Shown: positions 1 through 5,989, counted from the stretch's first letter. The stretch is DNA of 7,621 nt from Methylovulum sp. (GCA_016919605.1 JACXTQ010000398.1:1-7621), one strand, 5' to 3'. Notes: generated by a model from the letters alone, not told the origin. Made by a program: numbers and translations.

Positions 1-2
1 CC

Positions 3-176
3 CGCCCCGTCATCCTCTTGGAAGGGCTGGGGGCGGTGGCGGTACGCGCGGAAATCGACAAAAACCAAGACAAAAAAGTCATCCAGCTCAACAAAGGCGA
101 CACCATCACCCTCAAATGTACCGGTAAGGGCGTGGCGGCGGGGGATGCGTTGCTGGGCAGGTGTGGGATTTTGTGA
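3..176 (+). CDS. OB-fold (tRNA_anti-like) protein, 3' end only
   Basis: The reading frame is open from the left edge and stops with TGA at 174-176, giving 57 C-terminal residues. They contain the alternating beta-strand pattern of the tRNA_anti-like OB-fold family: a strand with LEGLGAVAVRAEID, then VIQLNKGDTITLKCTGKG, then a closing strand LLGRCGIL. The 'lxKGDxVTvxGxG...lxxCxi' ending, with Cys near the C-terminus, is characteristic of these small, often exported OB-fold proteins. Their biochemical role is mostly unknown; despite the name they are not tRNA synthetase parts. The N-terminus, any signal peptide and the promoter lie outside the window. No obvious terminator follows the stop. The family call comes from pattern memory and is moderately sure; the coding call is firmer because frame and strand order are coherent. 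Confidence 0.6.
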   Translation, partial: RPVILLEGLGAVAVRAEIDKNQDKKVIQLNKGDTITLKCTGKGVAAGDALLGRCGIL

Positions 177-270
177 GGGAGGCTTACCCTTTTAGAAAGA
201 CTTTAAGCAGTCACGTTTTCGGTTTTTACGCATTGCCACCCTATGGCTTTTATCCGAATTGGGTTTTAAT

Positions 271-299
271 AGGCCACCTACCCTCACCCCCCTACCCCC
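271..299 (-). other. G-rich tract on minus strand, possible G-quadruplex
   Basis: The plus strand carries C-runs at 281-283, 287-292 and 295-299, so the minus strand has G-tracts of 5, 6 and 3 with short spacers and a trailing GG. That is near the minimum for a quadruplex. It lies just upstream of the cupin start, where no Shine-Dalgarno sequence is visible. The rest of 177-303 holds no gene that I can support. Confidence 0.3.
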
Positions 300-303
300 G
301 CTT

Positions 304-633
304 ATGATTCCAGGCAATTTCTTTCCAGACACCCCCCAGCCCACTTCGGAAGAACTGTTCACCACCCTATTCAGAACGCCGCATGTCCATATCGAGCGCA
401 TTGTCTCGCACGGCCATACCAGCCCCGAAGGCTTTTGGTATGACCAACCGTGGGATGAATGGGTGCTAGTCTTGCAAGGCCAAGCACGGCTGGCCTACCC
501 AGAACAGGCTGATACCCTTTTAAAAACAGGCGATTATGTGCTGATTAGCGCCCACACCCCACATCGGGTCGCCTGGACTGCGCCCGGAGAAGATACCGTA
601 TGGCTGGCGGTGCATAGTGAGCCGTCAGATTAA
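304..633 (+). CDS. Small single-domain cupin protein
   Basis: A 109-residue single cupin (double-stranded beta-helix) protein. Cupin motif 1 is seen around residues 43-62 (GFWYDQPWDEWVLVLQGQA) and motif 2 around 76-89 (GDYVLISAHTPHRV), followed by the closing strand TVWLAVH. Motif 1 lacks the usual HxH pair and has WYDQ...DEW instead; this occurs in a known subgroup of short cupins, so metal binding, if any, uses a different ligand set. The function is unassigned; relatives are annotated only as cupin or phosphomannose-isomerase-like cupin proteins. The start was set at ATG 304 because family members begin near M(I/M)PGNFF. An in-frame TTG at 259 would add a 15-residue proline-rich extension encoded by the C-rich tract, which looks non-coding. 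There is no clear ribosome-binding site for either start. The gene stands alone, with short gaps on both sides. Confidence 0.85.
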   Translation: MIPGNFFPDTPQPTSEELFTTLFRTPHVHIERIVSHGHTSPEGFWYDQPWDEWVLVLQGQARLAYPEQADTLLKTGDYVLISAHTPHRVAWTAPGEDTVWLAVHSEPSD

Positions 634-666
634 CTTATAGAGTGAGTGGCTTTTGTGGAGAGTGGG

Positions 667-706
667 CGGATTGCACCGGATGCTTGAAATCCGATAGGCG
701 GTGCAA
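667..706. repeat. 40-bp palindromic repeat, left copy
   Basis: TTGCACCG (671-678) and CGGTGCAA (699-706) form a perfect 8-bp inverted repeat. An inner GGAT/ATCC pair (678-681 and 689-692) gives a second short stem. A second copy lies at 1207-1246 with 5 mismatches and no indels. The form suggests a REP-like dispersed intergenic repeat. Its right arm ends 4 bases before the antitoxin stop, so as RNA on the minus strand it would fold just past that gene. Confidence 0.75.
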
Positions 707-710
707 ACGC

Positions 711-1061
711 CTATAGCCCCGCACTTTCACCTAGCTTAAGCGGCTCAATAGCCGGACGCGGTTGTTGCTCGGCTTGCCACAAATCCCATTGCGTCTGCAT
801 CCCCAGCCAGACATCAGGGGATGTGCCCAGCCATGCCGCCAACCGCAAGGCTTTGTACAACGCTTCCCGCGTCAGCCCGGATGCCTTGGCTATTTCCGTC
901 ATCCCACGGGCGCGGGCAATGTCGCCCAACGCCGCTGCCAGCAACGCGGGGTCATTATCTTCCAAAATGACCGTCAGATATTCGGCAATGGCTTGGTTGC
1001 TGTCAAGATGTTCGGTCATGTCAAATTCGGGCAAATCAGCAATTTTTATTTTTGCGGTCAT
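711..1061 (-). CDS. Chimeric antitoxin: HI1420-type N-half fused to HigA-type C-tail
   Basis: A 116-residue protein. Residues 1-72 match the HI1420-like addiction-module antidote family: FDMTEHLDSNQAIAEYL, EDNDPALLAAALGDIARARGM, then helix-turn-helix SGLTREALYKAL. These antitoxins bind a RelE/ParE-superfamily toxin and their own operator. In that family the sequence normally continues after the last helix with a short region ending near residue 95-100. Here residues 73-100 instead read RLAAWLGTSPDVWLGMQTQW and DLWQAEQQ, the C-terminal signature of HigA antitoxins (LAxxLGTSPxxWLxLQxxxDLW). The likely junction is the shared ALRLAA stretch. A deletion between two neighbouring antitoxin genes would produce this. 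The toxin tail lies directly upstream (stop, 3 bases, ATG). Start ATG is at 1059-1061 and stop TAG at 711-713. The gene is intact as an ORF, but its HTH is incomplete for either family, so DNA binding and toxin neutralisation are both doubtful. Confidence 0.8.
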   Translation of the reverse strand: MTAKIKIADLPEFDMTEHLDSNQAIAEYLTVILEDNDPALLAAALGDIARARGMTEIAKASGLTREALYKALRLAAWLGTSPDVWLGMQTQWDLWQAEQQPRPAIEPLKLGESAGL

Positions 1062-1064
1062 GGC

Positions 1065-1190
1065 TCAATCCTCCAACATGGAAGCCAATCGCTTGGCTTT
1101 TTCAATATCGGCGGTTTGGCTAGACTTGTCAGTGCCGTCCAACATGACTATTAAAACCTCCCCGCGCTGCACATGACATACGCCAACGCG
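1065..1190 (-). pseudogene. Toxin remnant, C-terminal tail of HI1419-like (RelE/ParE superfamily) toxin
   Basis: Reading the minus strand, about 41 codons up to TGA at 1065-1067 encode the C-terminal third of an HI1419-type addiction-module toxin: HVQRGEVLIVMLDG, TDKSSQTADIEKAKRLA and SMLED. The family ending is '(Y)RVYxVQRGxxxIVLLxGGDKSSQxxDIxxAKxLA'. In full-length toxins of about 95-105 residues, the conserved block before VQRG reads roughly GYRVYYVQ. Here it reads RVGVCHVQ, so the aromatic and arginine positions have changed. No toxin-like sequence remains beyond about 1190; the next 16 bases lead into the palindromic repeat at 1207. The frame stays open upstream through the repeat but encodes nothing toxin-like. 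The stop is 3 bases from the antitoxin ATG, the usual toxin-first order of HI1419/HI1420 operons. It is a truncated, very probably inactive gene. Confidence 0.75.
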
Positions 1191-1206
1191 TAGGACGCTA
1201 GCTATG

Positions 1207-1246
1207 CGGAATGCACCGGATGATTGAAATCCAACAGGTGGTGCAA
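1207..1246. repeat. 40-bp palindromic repeat, right copy
   Basis: Same unit and orientation as 667-706, displaced by exactly 540 bases. It matches at 35 of 40 positions. Stem arms are TGCACC (1212-1217) and GGTGCA (1240-1245), slightly degraded compared with the left copy. It lies between the truncated toxin end and the stop of the DUF4407 gene. Nothing else is evident in 1247-1285. Confidence 0.7.
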
Positions 1247-1285
1247 TACTATCGTCCCGTACCCTATGAAATACGCTTTACCGCG

Positions 1286-2863
1286 TTAAAACGGTATATC
1301 AGTAGAATTGTTGTCTTCCATCGGTTCATTTTTTGTATTATCCATAATCTGATCGATTGCTCTTTTGTATGTTTGTCTAATTACATTTTTAGCATCTTCT
1401 TTCATGTCATCACCATCAATAGAGTCGATATTTTTCAGTTCTTGATTTACTGCTACTGCCATTGATACAACAATTTCGGTGGTGTGTTTAGCCGCCGCCA
1501 TTATTTCTCTTGCAACTTCCTCATCTATACCCATTTTCCCGCTAAGGCGTAACCTCAAAAGCATTTCTTGAAATCTTTCTAAGTCAGAAGCTTCTATTTG
1601 TTCGACTAAATCATCCGCAATTGATCGAAAAGAAAGCTTTGTTATTATTGGAAAGGTATCAATGACCATAAACAAAATTAGAAGCGCCCCAAAAGTGACC
1701 CAAGCTAAAAAATTATCCCCTTTCAGCAATAAACTCCATAAGGCTTTTGTTCTTGCCAAAGGATCATCACGGTCAGATGCTTGTAAATTACCCGTATTAT
1801 TTTTAATATGTTGCTTTATATCATCCAAATCCTTTCTGTAGCTATCTAGGTCTTTTTTATTCTCAGTAAGCTCCGAATCAATTGCCTGTACTTCTGGCGA
1901 GTTTTCTGATGTGGGATTAGAGGCAGTAGCACGCTCCAAACGTTGTCTTTCTAATTCATCAATTCTTTGTTGGTTTGGATTTTTTGGAATTAATGCTAAA
2001 TTATCAAGTTGATGTTTTAGCGATGATAATTGCCTTTCATTTTCGAAAATTTGTTCTGTTATTTCCTGCTGTTTTTTTTCTAAATCTTTTTTGCCTCTTC
2101 TTAGCCGATCCACTTCTGAGCCTGGCCCAGTTTCTCTAGTTAAACCACGTCCAAGTTTTTCATCTGCAATTTTTTTTGTTTTTTCGTTAATTTCAGCCTC
2201 TAACCTAGACTGCTCATCCTTATCACTTTTTATTTTATTTGCCAGCTCCAATACAGTAGCGTTAATTCCTTGTTTCCTCTTTTCAGTAAATAAATCACCG
2301 TCTTGTCTTAAAGACGCGATCTCAGAGTCGAACGACTCTGTATTTGATAAAACAGCCGATCTTTTTTCTCTAAGCTCTTCTCTTTGTTTCTCCTTATCAT
2401 TTATAAGCTTAGAAAGCTCTTCTTTTCTAATATTTAATGGATCTTGCTTATTTGCTATTTCATTTTTAACGTCAAGCGATATTTCTTTGAGAATGCTTTT
2501 GGAGAATAATGAAAGAATAATAGGTTCTGAAACAGTAAATCCGACACAAATCGCCAGAATAAGGCGCCAGCTGACAGGCCAAATGGCTTTGCGACCATGA
2601 TTTCTTCTAAAAGACAATACGAAGTACCTGTCGATAAGAAAAATGGCTAGGGAATACGATATTGTCGCCGCAATTATTATTAAAGCATTATCTGTGATGG
2701 TCGATACAAAATAAGAAAAGGAATAAAGGGCAACCAATGGAGGAACAAAAAGCGTGATACCTAATTGAACCAAGCGAATTCTTTCTGTGTTATAGCTTTT
2801 TTTAAGATAAGTTTGTAAAAGCTGGGGATTATGCCCTGCTAAATAAATTAGAAATTTTTCCAC
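1286..2863 (-). CDS. DUF4407-type membrane protein with long coiled coil
   Basis: A 525-residue inner-membrane protein of the DUF4407 family (function unknown). Predicted membrane segments by hydrophobicity: about 31-54, 60-84, 99-121 and 383-403. Typical family signatures are seen: an 'LIDRYFV' turn after TM2, 'WRLILAICVGF' at TM3, and SKSILKEI leaving the membrane. Residues 125-355 are charged and heptad-like (a long coiled coil), interrupted by a glycine-rich LGRGLTRETGPGSEVDRLR at 237-255, also typical of the family. The block DPLARTKALWSLL (367-380) precedes TM4, which ends in IDTFPIITKL. A hydrophilic C-terminal region of about 115 residues follows. The topology puts a large helical stalk on one side of the membrane. 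The start is GTG 2861-2863, fixed by a strong GAGGGAG site 5 bases upstream and the absence of any nearby ATG. It follows the 171-residue gene by 34 bases, probably in one operon. Base composition is AT-rich, unlike the flanks. Confidence 0.88.
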   Translation of the reverse strand: MEKFLIYLAGHNPQLLQTYLKKSYNTERIRLVQLGITLFVPPLVALYSFSYFVSTITDNALIIIAATISYSLAIFLIDRYFVLSFRRNHGRKAIWPVSWRLILAICVGFTVSEPIILSLFSKSILKEISLDVKNEIANKQDPLNIRKEELSKLINDKEKQREELREKRSAVLSNTESFDSEIASLRQDGDLFTEKRKQGINATVLELANKIKSDKDEQSRLEAEINEKTKKIADEKLGRGLTRETGPGSEVDRLRRGKKDLEKKQQEITEQIFENERQLSSLKHQLDNLALIPKNPNQQRIDELERQRLERATASNPTSENSPEVQAIDSELTENKKDLDSYRKDLDDIKQHIKNNTGNLQASDRDDPLARTKALWSLLLKGDNFLAWVTFGALLILFMVIDTFPIITKLSFRSIADDLVEQIEASDLERFQEMLLRLRLSGKMGIDEEVAREIMAAAKHTTEIVVSMAVAVNQELKNIDSIDGDDMKEDAKNVIRQTYKRAIDQIMDNTKNEPMEDNNSTDIPF

Positions 2864-2868
2864 TTTAG

Positions 2869-2875
2869 CTCCCTC
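2869..2875 (-). promoter_or_regulatory. Strong ribosome-binding site fixing a GTG start
   Basis: Read on the minus strand, GAGGGAG lies 5 bases before the GTG at 2863-2861. It decides the start of the DUF4407 gene, which has no ATG in its first 400 or so codons. It sits in the short gap after the upstream partner gene. Confidence 0.75.
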
Positions 2876-2897
2876 ATTCGATTAGTAAAATAGGTAT

Positions 2898-3413
2898 TCA
2901 CTTTAGAACATTTTTTATCGCTTCTATCGACTCCAAAGAAAGGTCGCTTAATTGCTTACAGCAATCATGGCAGTGTTTATTTAAAAACGCCCTAGCTAAA
3001 GCTCTTAATTGTAAATCATCAATACGATCCAGGAGCTTGATTTTTTCATCCATATTAATAAAAACGCCAAACATTATATCTGAAGCTTTAGACTGAAAAT
3101 TCGCAATTAATGCGGTAACTCTTAATGCAGCTTGCACTTTATATGCGGCATTTAATTGTTTTTTTTGCGCTTCTAATTGGGCTTTTAAATTAACTAACTT
3201 AGCTTCATGTTCGGCAGCAGTTATCAATAAAATAAATTCGTACTGATTTTTTGCTTGTCGAATTCTATAATTTTCTAGTAATTTGTCCCGTTCATCTGCT
3301 TTCAATAAAACCTCAAGAGAAGCAAAAACCTTTAATATTGCCTTCTTGGCTTCTGGATCAATATCAAAATTAAGTTGTTCAAGGGGGGAATTCAATGATT
3401 CATTGGTGTCCAT
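2898..3413 (-). CDS. Helical protein of unknown family with HCHDCC cluster; DUF4407 partner
   Basis: A 171-residue protein that I do not recognise. It has no signal peptide or clear membrane segment and appears almost entirely alpha-helical. Residues 20-60 form an amphipathic stretch (EAKKAILKVFASLEVLLK), 63-95 a heptad-rich likely coiled coil (AAEHEAKLVNLKAQLEAQKK), and 121-143 another helix. Residues 147-152 read HCHDCC, two His and three Cys within six positions, which could bind a metal or form disulfides. ATG 3411-3413 was chosen as start; an in-frame TTG at 3456-3458 would add 15 residues, but neither has a clear Shine-Dalgarno sequence. The gene shares strand, AT-richness and coiled-coil character with the DUF4407 gene 34 bases downstream, so the two probably form one transcription unit and may interact. 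That partnership is inference. No convincing promoter could be read upstream. Confidence 0.75.
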   Translation of the reverse strand: MDTNESLNSPLEQLNFDIDPEAKKAILKVFASLEVLLKADERDKLLENYRIRQAKNQYEFILLITAAEHEAKLVNLKAQLEAQKKQLNAAYKVQAALRVTALIANFQSKASDIMFGVFINMDEKIKLLDRIDDLQLRALARAFLNKHCHDCCKQLSDLSLESIEAIKNVLK

Positions 3414-3721
3414 ATAGATACCCAAAAGTAGCAAGTGTGCGGCGGTTTTCTGAGGCAATACTTAGACATAGCGAACATACACAGATAGGATGTGAATACA
3501 CCCACCAAATCCAATTTCAATAACTCAAGCAAATGACGTGCAAGATAAACAGCATTTTCAACAGAAATATACCCCAAAACCCCACCCCCAACAACCTCCG
3601 TACAAAAAATAACCACAATCCCCACCAAACCCACTCCCCACCAGGAAACCCCCCCTCCCCCCCTCCCCCCAATGCCTTATAGTAACGCCCATAACACAAT
3701 CTAACTCTATGGGTGCCATTC
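3414..3721. other. 308-bp intergenic gap with extreme C/G strand bias and G-quadruplex tract
   Basis: No gene is supported here. From about 3480 to 3670 the plus strand is almost devoid of G and increasingly C-rich. It ends in three C-runs at 3649-3655, 3657-3663 and 3665-3670 separated by single T residues. The minus strand therefore carries G7, G7 and G6 tracts, enough for a stable quadruplex, and the plus strand could form an i-motif. Short ORFs across it are low complexity (runs of Gly, Pro and Val). The gap separates the divergently transcribed AT-rich pair from the phage-like cassette, so promoters for both should lie here, but I cannot point to a convincing -35/-10 pair. Confidence 0.55.
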
Positions 3722-4225
3722 ATGACCGTATCAAACGCGCAGTTCCTTAAACAAAACCACGATGTAATCCGCGCCCAAGGCGACAAAGTCATTTCCAGCG
3801 ACGGGTCGCTGGAGATTGTCGGCTTTGAAGGCTTGTGGACATTGACCAAACAATTCCCTTGGCCGCTGGTCACTGTCGGTGGCAATATCGAAGTGCCTAC
3901 GCCGCTGGGCGCGATGATGTACCAGCCGCAACAGGCGAAAGTCGCGCATCAAGGGGCGATTTCGTTCCAAGAAGTGGTCGCCGGTTCCATTGACAACATG
4001 CTGGTTGACTTGATCCGCTCCGGCGGTCGCTTTAACGCCAAGGTGTACGAAGGCACACCGGGGGTCAACTTGCGTTATAAACCGATTTATGACTGCTTTA
4101 TGGTCATTGACAACCCAGAGCGCGATTTTGAGAACCGCTCGCAGGTGTTGGTGATGTCCGGCAATATCTTCTTCCATTATTATGGTGAAGTGGTGGCCGG
4201 TAACTCTGACAACTACCGTCCATAA
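3722..4225 (+). CDS. Putative phage tail tube-like protein
   Basis: A 167-residue, mostly beta-strand protein with no signal peptide. Features recalling tail-tube proteins of contractile phages: a central strand pair AKVAHQGAISFQEVVAGS, then a helix NMLVDLIRSGGR, then AKVYEGTP, and a conserved-looking ending with DNPERDFENRSQVLVMSGNI and FFHYYGEVVAGN. Tube subunits polymerise as stacked hexamers that bind the hub below. The tube assignment rests on these patterns and on the hub and spike genes downstream, so it is tentative; another baseplate or virion protein of the same fold is possible. ATG 3722 was chosen over an in-frame GTG at 3713, which would add three residues; no good ribosome-binding site is visible for either. 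The stop TAA overlaps the next ATG by one base (TAATG), pointing to translational coupling. It is the first gene of the cassette. Confidence 0.6.
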   Translation: MTVSNAQFLKQNHDVIRAQGDKVISSDGSLEIVGFEGLWTLTKQFPWPLVTVGGNIEVPTPLGAMMYQPQQAKVAHQGAISFQEVVAGSIDNMLVDLIRSGGRFNAKVYEGTPGVNLRYKPIYDCFMVIDNPERDFENRSQVLVMSGNIFFHYYGEVVAGNSDNYRP

Positions 4226-4596
4226 TGCGCTTGGGGGATTTGGTCGGGCGGTTCGTCAGTGACGAGCGGCCTGACACCCTGTTGCTGGACTTTGGCACGG
4301 CCATGGCGCAGGCCATGGCCGCTGCTTGGTTGGTCGCAGGTTACGCCCACATCGCCAGCCTTAATAACGGCTTGCCTGTTGATGCCGCCACCGAGTTGAC
4401 GGCCTCCGAATGGGCGCTGATCCGGCCTTTGTTCCTGCTTTATGTCGAGCGCGAAACCGCCCTGCAATTGGAAGCTTCGCGCACCTTAGGCGTTGAGCTG
4501 TTCGGACGGCCCAGCGCGGCGGTGGCGGCGGACATTGCCGCCGCTGAAGCCAATCTGGGCCATCAGGCCTTTGCCAACCCGATCATTAACTTGTGA
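4225..4596 (+). CDS. Unknown helical protein of phage-tail-like cassette
   Basis: A 123-residue protein that I do not recognise. It is alanine-rich and predicted largely helical. It has an N-terminal region RPDTLLLDFGTAMAQAMAAAWLVAGYAHIA, a hydrophobic helix WALIRPLFLLYVERETALQLEASR (about 69-92), and an Ala-rich region 99-114. There is no clear transmembrane segment, although both hydrophobic helices are strong enough to pack against partners. Its ATG overlaps the stop of the tube-like gene by one base, and its stop overlaps the hub start by three bases, so it is probably made in fixed ratio with them. Position between tube and hub is where Mu- and P2-like phages place tail chaperone and tape-measure genes. 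At 123 residues it is far too short for a tape measure. A tail assembly chaperone or small initiator protein is one possibility, without direct support. Confidence 0.6.
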   Translation: MRLGDLVGRFVSDERPDTLLLDFGTAMAQAMAAAWLVAGYAHIASLNNGLPVDAATELTASEWALIRPLFLLYVERETALQLEASRTLGVELFGRPSAAVAADIAAAEANLGHQAFANPIINL

Positions 4597-5483
4597 TTAT
4601 TTTCACCGAAAAAGGCGACCAGTTACGCGGCGACCTGATTAATAAGGCGGTTATCCGCTCCAGCCTAGTGCCAGTGCCAATGACTTTGGAGCTGGAAATC
4701 AGGGTGGATGAGGATTTGGCGCGGCAAGTCGCGGAAGGCAAGGTGCTGGAAGCTGGCGGCAACCGTTTTTATATCATCAAGACGGCGCGGGCGGAAAACC
4801 GGATGGCGCAAGGCGGGCGGGATTTTGGCGGCGTTAAGATTATCGCCTTGCTGGACAACTGCCACACGGTGGCCTTTGTCAGGGATACCGCGCTGATACG
4901 CTCATCAACCACGTTAGGGGCGGTGTATAAGGCGGCGGGGGCAACGTTTAGCCAGTTTGGCGGCGATGTGCCGGTGGCACGGTTTGCGTGCCTAAAAGGC
5001 GAAGCCCCCAGTTTCCAGATCGCCAAGGTGATGCAGGAGGAAGGCGGGGTGGTGCAGTGGAAAAACGGCAAGATGCAGTTTGTCAGGTTGCCGGATTTGT
5101 TCAGCAAACAAAGCCCCGTCATCACTTTGCCCGACAATGCGTCGGACAATGTCGCCAGCAATTTTTTAGAACGCCACGGCGCACCGCGCTTTTTTTCTGC
5201 CAACAGTGATGGCAAGCTGGTGGACGGCAACACCCAAAAGGCACGTACCGCCGTGTACGCACCGTTTAAAACCGCCCAACAGTTGCAGAACATGACCCGT
5301 TATCTGGTGCACCGCAAGCGGGTGAAACGGGCGCTGGACATCCGGCTGGCGGCGGGCGATTTGGTGGACGTGTCCGGTGCCAGCCCGTTGGTCATCATCA
5401 CCGTGGCGCACGTATTTGCGGGCGGTGCGGAAGGCGCGGGCAACCAATATTCCATTTTATGGCTAGGGAGCATCAACCAATGA
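4593..5483 (+). CDS. Phage baseplate hub-like protein (gp27/gp44-type)
   Basis: A 296-residue protein resembling the central baseplate hub of contractile tails (T4 gp27, Mu gp44, P2 gpD type), which forms a trimeric ring between tube and spike. Residues 1-90 fit a first beta-barrel domain (RGDLINKAVIRSSLVPVPMT then LELEIRV, and NRFYIIKTARAEN). The region 139-170 has the hub signature of a helix followed by a strand pair: SFQIAKVMQEEGGVVQWKNG, MQFVRLPDLF. The C-terminal part (250-292) has RLAAGDLVDVSG followed by LVIITVAHVFAGG and YSILWLG, matching the closing barrel with its 'V..V.H' strand. The assignment is inferred from fold patterns and from the adjoining spike gene. The start is GTG 4593, whose second and third bases plus the next A form the upstream gene's TGA. 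The stop overlaps the spike ATG (ATGA). Cytoplasmic assembly is expected, as there is no signal peptide. Confidence 0.7.
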   Translation: MIIFTEKGDQLRGDLINKAVIRSSLVPVPMTLELEIRVDEDLARQVAEGKVLEAGGNRFYIIKTARAENRMAQGGRDFGGVKIIALLDNCHTVAFVRDTALIRSSTTLGAVYKAAGATFSQFGGDVPVARFACLKGEAPSFQIAKVMQEEGGVVQWKNGKMQFVRLPDLFSKQSPVITLPDNASDNVASNFLERHGAPRFFSANSDGKLVDGNTQKARTAVYAPFKTAQQLQNMTRYLVHRKRVKRALDIRLAAGDLVDVSGASPLVIITVAHVFAGGAEGAGNQYSILWLGSINQ

Positions 5484-5989
5484 GCGCACAGGTTTTTTAT
5501 CCGGGTCTATACCCGGGCGTTATCCAGGCTTACGATGCCGCCACGCGGCAAGTGCGGGTCAGCATTGACGGCATCACCGAAGGCGGCGACGAGCTACCCA
5601 TTGCCGAATTAAAATACCCGTTAGGCGACAAAGCCAAAAACACCGAGATAGAAATTTTGGTGGGCGACACCGTCTGGGTCAATTTTTTAGGCGGCGATGC
5701 CCGTTACCCCATCATCGACAGCTACCGCAACCCGCAAGCAGGCAACAGCACAGGGCTTAGGTACTTTCATCATGCGGGGATTACTTTGTCGGCGGATGAG
5801 ACGTTGACGTTGAGCGCTAAAAACATCGTTATCAACGGAACCGGCTCGATAATCTTGACAGGGGCGACAACCATTAACGGCAATGTCGCCACCAGCGGAA
5901 CATTGAAAAATAAAGGCGTTAATGTCGGCTCCACCCATACCCATTCTGGTGTCACCACTGGAACAGGTGCTACAGGCGGGCCTAGTTGA
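5480..5989 (+). CDS. Phage baseplate spike protein (gpV/gp45-like)
   Basis: A 169-residue central spike protein of the baseplate assembly protein V family, expected to form a trimeric membrane-piercing needle under the hub. Residues 8-85 form an OB-fold with the family's characteristic pattern: PGLYPGVIQAYDAATRQVRV, LPIAELKYP, VGDTVWVNFLGGDARYPIID. Residues 98-150 form a beta-helix of short repeats (LSADETLTLSAKNIVING, GSIILTGATTINGNVATSG). The C-terminus STHTHSGVTTGTGATGGPS contains the HxH motif (His153, His155) that in P2 gpV and Mu gp45 binds an apical iron ion. ATG 5480 overlaps the hub stop by four bases and has GGGAG 9 bases upstream; an in-frame ATG at 5459 would add seven residues inside the hub gene and is less likely. 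This is the most secure phage gene in the window. Confidence 0.88.
   Translation: MSAQVFYPGLYPGVIQAYDAATRQVRVSIDGITEGGDELPIAELKYPLGDKAKNTEIEILVGDTVWVNFLGGDARYPIIDSYRNPQAGNSTGLRYFHHAGITLSADETLTLSAKNIVINGTGSIILTGATTINGNVATSGTLKNKGVNVGSTHTHSGVTTGTGATGGPS

Noticed and set aside
259..303. TTG start extending the cupin by 15 residues
   Set aside because: The extension is a proline-rich translation of the C-rich tract with no ribosome-binding site; family members start near the ATG at 304.
192..401. 69-residue minus-strand ORF
   Set aside because: Low-complexity Gly/Val content created by the C-rich tract, and it overlaps the well-supported cupin.
762..1176. Two plus-strand ORFs of 117-130 residues
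   Set aside because: Both are antisense shadows of the antitoxin and toxin remnant, whose minus-strand translations match known families.
667..1246. CRISPR array
   Set aside because: Only two repeat copies, 540 bp apart, with a coding locus between them.
1268..1300. Terminator after the DUF4407 gene
   Set aside because: The inverted repeat (TACCG/CGGTA around the stop) is only 5 bp, overlaps the coding end and has no T-run on the minus strand.
2091..2600. 169-residue plus-strand Ser/Leu-rich ORF
   Set aside because: Antisense of the Lys/Glu-rich coiled coil of the DUF4407 protein; Ser/Phe/Leu richness is the expected mirror of that.
3392..3885. Two overlapping minus-strand ORFs in the gap before the phage cassette
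   Set aside because: Low-complexity Gly/Val/Trp runs from the G-rich strand, and they overlap real genes at both ends.
4769..5293. 174-residue minus-strand ORF
   Set aside because: Antisense shadow of the hub gene in GC-rich DNA, without family features; the hub frame has coherent domains and stop/start overlaps at both ends.
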